A stretch of 12,304 nt of DNA from JAFAVZ01 sp036009105 (GTDB lineage: Bacteria > Acidobacteriota > Thermoanaerobaculia > Gp7-AA8). Shown here piece by piece: positions 7,059 through 12,304 of the stretch. The position numbers were made by a program, and so were the translations under genes. The stretch lies in assembly GCA_036009105.1 (NCBI GenBank), contig DASYMJ010000313.1, forward strand, positions 1 to 12,304. The letters are read 5' to 3'. The notes under the pieces were generated by a model. The model made no database searches and was not told the DNA's origin. It worked only from the letters and a program-made list of their open reading frames with translations. Every line of letters starts with the position of its first letter. Position 1 is the stretch's first letter.

Positions 7059-7766
7059 ATGTATAGAGATTACGTGCGCTGGCACTCCCCCTCTCTCGGC
7101 CGCGACATGGAGTTCCTCTGGTTCGGCAAGTTCGGACGTCCGGTGATGCTGTTTCCGACGTCCGGAGGGCAGTACTCGGAGAACGAAGACCGCGGGCTGG
7201 CCGCCTCGGTGGAGGACAAGGTCGACAACGGCGAGGTGCAGCTCATCCTCGCCGACGCGGTCAACAACGAGAGCTGGTACAACAAGTCGGTCCACCCGGC
7301 CGTCCGCGCGGCGCGGCATGCGCAGTACGACGCCTACCTCCGCCACGAGCTGGTGCCGTACATCTTCAACCGCGCGCAGCGGGGGGACCTGGCCGTCTAC
7401 GGAGCGAGCTTCGGCGCGTACCAGGCGGCGAACTTCGCGGCGAAGTATCCGGACGTGGTCAGCCGCGCCATCTGCTTCTCCGGCGTGTACGACGTCCACT
7501 CCTTCCTGGACGGCTACTGGGACGAGACCTGCTACTTCAACTGCCCCACCGCCTACATCCCGAACATGACCGGCGAGTGGGCGGCCAAGCTGGCCCGCGT
7601 CGGCTGGGTCATCGCCACCGGCGAGCACGACTCGCTGGTGCAGGAGAACCGCGACTTCTCCGCCCTGCTCTCGTCGAAAGGGATCCCGAACTACCTGGAG
7701 ATCTGGCCCGGCCAGTTCGGCCACGACTGGCCGTGGTGGCGGGAGCACCTGCGCCGCTTCGTGTAG
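7059..7766 (+). CDS. Alpha/beta-hydrolase (putative esterase)
   Basis: This 235-residue protein is of the bacterial esterase family that begins with a WHSPSLGRDMEF block (8-19); I recall it as COG4947-like. It has no signal peptide, so it is probably cytoplasmic. The nucleophile elbow GASFGAY (115-121) contains Ser117. Asp191 in ATGEHDSL (187-193) and His222 in GHDWPWW (221-227) complete a likely triad. VMLFPTSGGQYSENEDRG (29-46) gives the oxyanion region. Members are annotated as esterases without known substrate. Divergent placement next to the ATP-grasp/YbdK operon suggests it hydrolyses an ester, thioester or peptide-like bond made or used by that pathway. The ATG at 7059 fits the family N-terminus, yet no Shine-Dalgarno is visible because an AT-rich repeat runs up to the start codon. 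It ends in a convergent gap holding two hairpins. Confidence 0.92.
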   Translation: MYRDYVRWHSPSLGRDMEFLWFGKFGRPVMLFPTSGGQYSENEDRGLAASVEDKVDNGEVQLILADAVNNESWYNKSVHPAVRAARHAQYDAYLRHELVPYIFNRAQRGDLAVYGASFGAYQAANFAAKYPDVVSRAICFSGVYDVHSFLDGYWDETCYFNCPTAYIPNMTGEWAAKLARVGWVIATGEHDSLVQENRDFSALLSSKGIPNYLEIWPGQFGHDWPWWREHLRRFV

Positions 7767-7776
7767 GGGAAAAAAT

Positions 7777-7801
7777 GTAGGGCCGGCTCTCCAGCCGGCC
7801 C
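7777..7801 (+). repeat. GGGCCGGCT hairpin, copy 2 (after esterase)
   Basis: Stem GGGCCGGCT (7780-7788) pairs with AGCCGGCCC (7793-7801) around loop CTCC, preceded by GTA. Twenty-five bases are identical to copy 1 read on the opposite strand. It begins 10 bases after the esterase stop, in the same gene-relative orientation as the other copies. No T-run follows; a run of A precedes it. Confidence 0.85.
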
Positions 7802-7819
7802 AGCATCAACGGATCAATT

Positions 7820-7840
7820 GGGCCGGCTGAGAGCCGGCCC
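7820..7840 (-). repeat. GGGCCGGCT hairpin, copy 3 (after secreted protein gene)
   Basis: Perfect 9-bp stem (7820-7828 with 7832-7840) around a 3-base loop. On the minus strand it follows CGTG directly after the TAA stop of the secreted protein gene. It is inverted relative to copy 2, 18 bases away, so the convergent spacer 7767-7844 holds a facing pair. The pair could work as a two-way transcription barrier. Confidence 0.85.
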
Positions 7841-7844
7841 CACG

Positions 7845-8804
7845 TTACTTCTCGGCGTGCAGGCGCGTCTTCGCGTCGGTCAACTTCTTCACGTCTGAGG
7901 CGGGGATCGTGCCGCTGATCGACACCGCGTCGTTGCTGCGCGAGACGCTGAACTTGCGCAGGACCGGCACCATCTCCGGAACCTTGTCCTGCACGGCGAG
8001 GCGCATCGCGGCGAGGGCGCCGCGCAGCGTGTCCTCGACCAGCTGCAGCGTCTCCTCGTCATGCGCGAGGCCGAAGCCGCCGAGCTTGAGCGCGTCGCCC
8101 GTATCCGTGGCCCACAGCGCTACCGTCGACACGTTCTTGATGGCCGCATTGAGGGCGGCGTGGCTCTGCGGAATCTTCGCGGCGCCGGTCAGGCGCTGCG
8201 CGCGGGCCACGTCCACGATCGCCCAGGCGCTCGCCCGCGGCTCGATGCGCGCGACTTCGCGCCCCAGGCCGCTGGAGGTCAGGAAGGTCGTGCCGCCGTT
8301 GGCCCGGCTGGCCAGCGCTTCGGTCACGGCCGACTCGCTGCCCAGCAGCACCAGGCTGTTGCTCGGGAAGGCGATCGCGCCGCGCTTGCCGGAGTCGCCG
8401 GTCTCCTGCGGCATCAGCAGGTAGCCGTTCTTCTGCGTCGCGCCGCGGCCGAGCAGCGCCGTGGTCAGCCGGTCGACGTTGAACCGGCCATCCGCCGCGA
8501 TCAGCACCTCGGCATCCGAGCCGAGGTTCGTGCGGGGGGCCATGGCCACGACGAGGACGTCGATGTCCTTCTTCGGATCGAGGCCCGCGTCATCGAGGAA
8601 GCGGTCGCTCTCGCCGTTCGCGCCGACCTTGTCGGTCTGCTCGAACAGGGTCATGGAGAGCGGGCTGGTGCGGAGGTCGGCCAGGCGGACGACGCCCACC
8701 GAGACCGCATCGTTCGGGATCAGGGAGAGCGCGTCGTTCTTGGCGAACGCGGGGAGCGCGACGAGGGCGGCGACGGCGAGCAGGGACTTGAGGGAGCGGT
8801 TCAT
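7845..8804 (-). CDS. Secreted protein of unknown function
   Basis: This 319-residue protein has a clear Sec signal peptide: positive MNRSLKS, a hydrophobic core, and likely cleavage after ALPAFA (residue 21). The mature part begins KNDALSLIPNDAVSVGVVRLADLRTSPL and contains repeated alpha/beta-type segments (for example IDVLVVAMAP and AIAFPSNSLVLLGS) with no catalytic motif that I recognise. It has no lipobox and no transmembrane segment after the signal, so it should be periplasmic. It looks like acidobacterial orphan proteins annotated as hypothetical, but I cannot name a domain. The ATG at 8804 is supported by AAGGAG 11 bases upstream, inside the end of the permease gene. It starts 5 bases after the permease stop, so it is the third gene of the ABC operon and may be its substrate-side partner or cargo. 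Confidence 0.88.
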   Translation of the reverse strand: MNRSLKSLLAVAALVALPAFAKNDALSLIPNDAVSVGVVRLADLRTSPLSMTLFEQTDKVGANGESDRFLDDAGLDPKKDIDVLVVAMAPRTNLGSDAEVLIAADGRFNVDRLTTALLGRGATQKNGYLLMPQETGDSGKRGAIAFPSNSLVLLGSESAVTEALASRANGGTTFLTSSGLGREVARIEPRASAWAIVDVARAQRLTGAAKIPQSHAALNAAIKNVSTVALWATDTGDALKLGGFGLAHDEETLQLVEDTLRGALAAMRLAVQDKVPEMVPVLRKFSVSRSNDAVSISGTIPASDVKKLTDAKTRLHAEK

Positions 8805-8809
8805 TTTGA

Positions 8810-9661
8810 TCAGAACTCCTTTCGATGGAACAGCCAGGAAGCGAGAGCGAGGCAGCCGACGGCGAACGCCGCGGTGGCGATGAACGGGATGGGAGTCAGA
8901 GCATTGGCGAGATCGCGCGGCAGCTGCTTGTCCGAGACGTAGGAGATCACGGCGCCGAACATCTCCGCCGTCTTCGGCAGGACCCAGTAGAGGCCGTTGA
9001 TCAGCCAGGCCTGCCACTCCTTCGAGACCGCGGCCGCGAAGTGCTTGTGGCCTACCAGCATGAAGCCGAAGAAGAAGACGGCGTAGCTGGACATGATCGA
9101 GACCGCGGTGGAGGAGGTCATCACGCCGATGAGGAACGCGAAGGCGAGCAGCGTGGCCACCACGAAGAAGATGATGAGGCCGGCCATCATGAACCGGGGA
9201 TGGACGACGTGCGTCTTCCAGAGCACGATCAGCCACATGGAGCCGATCAGATAGAAGATGTTCGTCCCGGCCAGCAGCAGCCCGGCCAGGTAGCGCGACA
9301 GCAGCAGCTTCACCCGGGAGATCGGGCGGGAGAGGTAGAGGTCGACCGTGCCCTTCTCCTGCATGCGCGGCACGAGGTGCGCCGTGGCGAAGATCGCCAG
9401 GAAGGTGCAGAGGAAGTAGAGGACGCCGGAGAAGCCGGACTCGAAGCCGAGCACGATCTTCTCGATGGAGTAGTCGCCGGAGACGTTCACCTCGTTGCCG
9501 AACAGCTTCGCGCCGGCCAGGGCGCCGTTCACCACGTCCAGGTTCACGGCGAAGGCGAAGATGATGATGAACATGGTGGAGAGGCAGAAGTAGGCGACGA
9601 GCGTCCAGCGGGCGGCCGCTTCCCGCATCACGTCTTCGATGTTTGCAGCGAGCACTTTCAT
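8810..9661 (-). CDS. ABC-2-type transporter permease
   Basis: This 283-residue integral membrane protein has about six hydrophobic segments: near residues 20-42, 77-98, 123-147, 156-182, 186-204 and 255-278. The conserved stretch MQEKGTVDLYLSRPISRVKLLLSRYLAG (about 100-127) after the second segment is typical of ABC-2 permeases, where SRPISR-like sequence lies in the coupling helix region. A periplasmic loop follows the first segment. It should form the membrane channel for the ATPase encoded just upstream. Start ATG at 9661 overlaps the ATPase stop (ATGA), which indicates coupled translation. The transported substrate cannot be inferred; ABC-2 systems usually export polysaccharides, lipids, drugs or proteins. 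Confidence 0.93.
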   Translation of the reverse strand: MKVLAANIEDVMREAAARWTLVAYFCLSTMFIIIFAFAVNLDVVNGALAGAKLFGNEVNVSGDYSIEKIVLGFESGFSGVLYFLCTFLAIFATAHLVPRMQEKGTVDLYLSRPISRVKLLLSRYLAGLLLAGTNIFYLIGSMWLIVLWKTHVVHPRFMMAGLIIFFVVATLLAFAFLIGVMTSSTAVSIMSSYAVFFFGFMLVGHKHFAAAVSKEWQAWLINGLYWVLPKTAEMFGAVISYVSDKQLPRDLANALTPIPFIATAAFAVGCLALASWLFHRKEF

Positions 9662-10587
9662 GGGGCGGCCTCCGTCCGGACGAGATCGACGAATACGTCT
9701 TCCAGGGTGGAGCGGACCGGCGACAGCTCGCTGAGCATGACGCCGCCCGAGCGCGCCCGGTCGACCAGGGTGTTGAGGTGCTGGATGTCGTTCACGGAGA
9801 GGACGAGGTGGCCGTTCACCCGCTCCACGGCGGCACCGGTCTCGCGGAACGCCGCGAGCAGCGCGTCATCGACCGGCGCGGCGACCATCTTGTACTGGGC
9901 CGACCGGCGCGTGAGGTCCTCGATCCGCCCTTCCACCGCCACCTTGCCGCGGCGAAGCACCGCGACGCGGTTGCAGGTCAGCTCGATCTCGGAGAGAAGG
10001 TGCGAGTTGAGCAGGACGGCGGTGCCGTTGGAGGCCGCCTCGTGCTGGAGCAGGTCGCGGATCTCGCGGCGGCCCACCGGATCGACGCCGTCCGTCGGCT
10101 CGTCGAGCAGCAGGACGTTCGGCCGGTGGACCAGCGCGCAGGCAAGGCCGAGGCGCTGGGTCATGCCTTTGGAGAACTTCCTGACCCGCACATCCCCCCA
10201 CCCGCCCAGCCCGACCGTCTCCAGCAGCTCTTTGCTGCGGGCGGCCAGGTCCGCGCTGCCCATCCCGGACATCCGCCCGAAGATGGAAAGCGCCTGGCGC
10301 GCGGTGAGGTAGCCGGGGATCTTGTGACCTTCCGGCAGGTAGCCGACGCCGCGCCGGCTCTCCGGGTTGCTCACCGGCAGGCCGGCGATGGTCGCCGTGC
10401 CCGCCGTGGCCCGGGTCAGACCGAGGAGGATCTTGACGGTGGTGGTCTTGCCGGCGCCGTTCGGACCGAGCAGGCCGAAGAGCTCGCCTGCCTGGACATC
10501 GATGTCGACGCCGTCCAGCGCCGTGACGCGCTTGCCGACCGTCGATTTGTAAACCTTCCGCAGACCGCGCACTTCGATTACGTTCAT
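9658..10587 (-). CDS. ABC transporter ATP-binding protein
   Basis: This 309-residue nucleotide-binding subunit has Walker A GPNGAGKT (41-48), signature FSKGMTQ (138-144), Walker B VLLLDEP (158-164) and the switch histidine in NSHLLSE (His196). The Q-loop position reads YLPEGH, with Glu instead of Gln, as is common in exporters of the ABC-2 (CcmA/NatA-like) group. A C-terminal extension of about 85 residues after the core (KMVAAPVDDALLAAF onward) is also typical for that group. It powers the permease encoded next. The ATG at 10587 has AAAGG close upstream. The leader contains an 8-bp inverted repeat. It faces away from the GH18-NodB gene, from which a repeat-filled spacer separates it. Confidence 0.97.
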   Translation of the reverse strand: MNVIEVRGLRKVYKSTVGKRVTALDGVDIDVQAGELFGLLGPNGAGKTTTVKILLGLTRATAGTATIAGLPVSNPESRRGVGYLPEGHKIPGYLTARQALSIFGRMSGMGSADLAARSKELLETVGLGGWGDVRVRKFSKGMTQRLGLACALVHRPNVLLLDEPTDGVDPVGRREIRDLLQHEAASNGTAVLLNSHLLSEIELTCNRVAVLRRGKVAVEGRIEDLTRRSAQYKMVAAPVDDALLAAFRETGAAVERVNGHLVLSVNDIQHLNTLVDRARSGGVMLSELSPVRSTLEDVFVDLVRTEAAP

Positions 10588-10602
10588 GACCTTTGCTCTT
10601 TA

Positions 10603-10630
10603 CGGCGCAAAGTAGATCAAGGTTGCGCCG
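10603..10630. promoter_or_regulatory. Inverted repeat in the leader of the ABC operon
   Basis: CGGCGCAA (10603-10610) and TTGCGCCG (10623-10630) are perfect 8-base inverted repeats with a 12-base centre, lying 16-43 bases upstream of the ATPase start. Placement fits a repressor operator or a leader hairpin; it is too short to tell which. No clear -35/-10 pair was found nearby. Confidence 0.4.
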
Positions 10631-10632
10631 GC

Positions 10633-10734
10633 TGTCATCCTCAGTCCCGCAGAGGACGAAGGATCCGTACCGATCTCGCGCCGGGCCTGAAGATGCAGAT
10701 CCCATTCGGCGTCTCGCGCGCCGTCAGGATGACA
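10633..10734. repeat. TGTCATCCT long inverted repeat, copy B
   Basis: A 102-base element with ends TGTCATCCT (10633-10641) and AGGATGACA (10726-10734) inverted. Internal blocks CCCGCAGAGG and TTCGGCGTCT are shared with copy A at 2515-2600, in the same relative order. Pairing is less regular than in copy A, and the centre is longer and unrelated. It occupies the spacer between the divergent ABC and GH18-NodB genes. Confidence 0.8.
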
Positions 10735-10740
10735 CGGTGA

Positions 10741-10772
10741 GAATGACAAACCCCTTGTTGTAGTTGTCATTC
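10741..10772 (+). repeat. Small inverted repeat just before the GH18-NodB start
   Basis: GAATGACAA (10741-10749) and TTGTCATTC (10764-10772) pair perfectly with a 14-base loop. The right arm ends 6 bases before the GTG start, where a ribosome-binding site would be expected; none is seen. It may be a fragment of the neighbouring TGTCATCC family or a translational control hairpin. Confidence 0.55.
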
Positions 10773-10778
10773 CTCGCG

Positions 10779-12304
10779 GTGAGCGATCGAGCGGTCTTCT
10801 TCGACCCTACATCCAGACGGTGGGCATGGATCAAGCGCATTTCGGCGCTCCTGGGCGTCCTCTCCATCGCCATCGTCGGCCTCTTCCTGGCCAGCCTGCT
10901 CACCACGCCCCTGTTGCCCGGAATGCCGGGCATCACCTCCGCCCTGCGCCACATCCGCCGCGCGGCGCACGTGCCGCCCCACCAGACCCGCCTGCAGCAG
11001 TTCCTCCTCAAGCGCACCCGGGAGCGGCTGCTGACCCAGATCGCGCAACAGCAGCAGCGCAAGCGGATGCTCGCCGCGCAGCCGCCCATTCAGGGCGGCG
11101 GCATCGTCGCCGCGTTCTACGCGCCGTGGCAGGAGACGGGGGTCCACTCCCTCCGAGTGAACGCGGGGAAGATGACGCACCTGCTGCCGGCCTGGGTCCA
11201 CCTCACCGCCGACGCGCGCGGACTCGACTACCGCGACTGGAACTTCGAGCTGAACGTGCACAACCCGGAGGTGATCGAGCTGGCGCGCTCGAACAACCTG
11301 AACATCGTGCCGGTCTTCAGCAACGCGCAGCAGAGCGAGTTCGACCCGCAGCGCGTGCACATCTTCCTCAACCACCCCGAGCTGCAGACCAAGGTGATCA
11401 TGGAGCTGCGGCGCTGGTGCCTGGCCAATCGCTTCCAGGGCATCAACGTCGACTTCGAGAACCTCCGCCCGGAGGACCAGCACCTGCTGATCCCCTTCCT
11501 GCAGCGGCTGCGGTCCTCCTTCGCGCCGGCGCGCCTGCTGGTGAGCGCGGACCTCGAGGCGGGCCGGCAGGTCGACTGGCGCGCGGCCGCCTCGCTCTGC
11601 GAATTCGTGGTCGTGATGGCGTACGACGAGCACAATGCCGCCAAGCCGGGACCCATCGCCTCCATCGACTGGTACCGCGGCGTCCTCCGCCGCGCCCTGG
11701 AAGCAATCCCGCGCGAGAAGCTCGTCATCGGCCTCGGCAACTACGCGTACGACTGGACCGAAGGGCAGGACTGGCCCGATCCGATGACGTATCAGGGGGC
11801 GCTCGTCCGGGCCCGCGAATACCGCGCGGACGACAAGCCGGAGCAGATCGTCGACTTCGATCCCGCCGCGCTCAACCCCACCTTCTCCTATACCGACGAC
11901 GAGGGGAAGGAGCACGAGGTCTGGTTCCTCGACGCCGTCACCGCGGCGAACCAGTGGGCCATCGCCCAGACCTACGGCATCCGCGGCGCCGGCGTCTGGG
12001 TTCTCGGCTCGACCGATCCGTCCATCTGGACGTTTCTCGACCGCCGCCGGCTGGCCCAGGCGCCCAACCCGGCCCGCCTGGAAGAGGTGAGCTTCCCGTA
12101 CGACGTCGAGTTCGTGGGCGACGGCGAGATCCTGCACGTGCAGGCGCTCCCCTCACCGGCCCGCCGCACGCTGGAGGTCGATCCGCGCACCCACCTCTTT
12201 CTCGACGAGAGCTACCACGGCTTCCCCACCTCTTACGTCATCGCGCGCAGCGGCTTCCGCGAGAAGACCGTGGCCCTGACGATCGACGACGGTCCGGCCA
12301 CCCC
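10779..12304 (+). CDS. Membrane-anchored GH18-NodB protein, 3' end beyond window
   Basis: The open frame runs 508 codons to the window edge with no stop. The start is taken as GTG at 10779, giving MSDRAVFFDPTSRRWAW; an xVFFDP start is typical of large GH18/deacetylase/glycosyltransferase proteins. The only other in-frame candidate is TTG at 10764, just after a stop. A signal-anchor helix lies at about 20-42, placing the rest outside the membrane. A GH18 chitinase-like domain follows (about 75-395), with GINVDFEN containing Glu227 in the catalytic DxE position and MAYDEH at 280-285. The last visible residues, ALTIDDGPAT, with Asp503 and Asp504, start a NodB polysaccharide deacetylase domain. 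A family 2 glycosyltransferase often follows in this architecture but is outside the window. Likely role: processing or synthesis of an N-acetylglucosamine-containing polysaccharide. Confidence 0.9.
   Translation, partial: MSDRAVFFDPTSRRWAWIKRISALLGVLSIAIVGLFLASLLTTPLLPGMPGITSALRHIRRAAHVPPHQTRLQQFLLKRTRERLLTQIAQQQQRKRMLAAQPPIQGGGIVAAFYAPWQETGVHSLRVNAGKMTHLLPAWVHLTADARGLDYRDWNFELNVHNPEVIELARSNNLNIVPVFSNAQQSEFDPQRVHIFLNHPELQTKVIMELRRWCLANRFQGINVDFENLRPEDQHLLIPFLQRLRSSFAPARLLVSADLEAGRQVDWRAAASLCEFVVVMAYDEHNAAKPGPIASIDWYRGVLRRALEAIPREKLVIGLGNYAYDWTEGQDWPDPMTYQGALVRAREYRADDKPEQIVDFDPAALNPTFSYTDDEGKEHEVWFLDAVTAANQWAIAQTYGIRGAGVWVLGSTDPSIWTFLDRRRLAQAPNPARLEEVSFPYDVEFVGDGEILHVQALPSPARRTLEVDPRTHLFLDESYHGFPTSYVIARSGFREKTVALTIDDGPAT

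Noticed and set aside
8805..9236. N-terminal extension of the secreted protein to 463 residues
   Set aside because: It would bury a clear signal peptide at residue 145 and overlap the permease gene; the MNRS start has an AAGGAG site.
10767..12137. 456-residue minus-strand open frame at the right end
   Set aside because: Shadow of the GH18-NodB gene on the plus strand, which has recognisable catalytic motifs; the minus-strand product has no family resemblance.

Overview
The window is high-GC bacterial DNA, densely packed with genes and mostly chromosomal in character. It carries recA and a pseudouridine synthase, with no plasmid, phage or insertion-sequence genes. Protein style (an acidobacterial-looking secreted orphan, UdgX, a GH18-NodB membrane protein) and the abundance of short palindromic intergenic repeats suggest an uncultured Acidobacteriota-like organism. 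This is an inference from recalled protein families, not a database result.

Layout, left to right. (1) Bases 1-1603, minus strand: the 5' part of an RluA-type rRNA/tRNA pseudouridine synthase, and recA upstream of it with a recognisable sigma70-type promoter at 1720-1749. (2) Bases 1892-2506, minus strand: a uracil-DNA glycosylase of the UdgX type, carrying the KRRIH motif of the enzymes that cross-link covalently to uracil in DNA. (3) Bases 2590-6922, minus strand: four genes forming an apparent amide/peptide-ligase cluster, in transcription order an ATP-grasp ligase, a YbdK-type glutamate-cysteine-ligase homologue (GCS2), a class I glutamine-amidotransferase-like protein and a second, divergent (probably circularly permuted) ATP-grasp-like protein. 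A divergent alpha/beta-hydrolase (7059-7766, plus strand) belongs to the same set by position. (4) Bases 7845-10587, minus strand: an ABC exporter operon (ATPase, permease) ending in a secreted protein of unknown function. (5) Bases 10779-12304, plus strand: a membrane-anchored GH18 domain running into a NodB polysaccharide deacetylase domain that continues past the window edge.

The most interesting coding content is the 2590-7766 cluster. It has three potential ATP-dependent carboxylate ligases, an amidotransferase-like enzyme and an esterase, but no recognised pathway gene. This is what one would expect of a small pathway making or trimming an unknown amide- or peptide-linked metabolite. 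The product cannot be named from the sequence.

The most interesting non-coding content is the set of palindromic elements. Nearly every sizeable gap between genes holds one, and at least four unrelated families occur: GGGCCGGCT hairpins (three copies, each just after a stop codon and in the same orientation relative to the gene), TGTCATCCTGAG long inverted repeats (two copies, one supplying a stop codon), a GATGAAC-type repeat, and an AT-rich AAAATTG-type inverted repeat in the divergent spacer of the ligase cluster.
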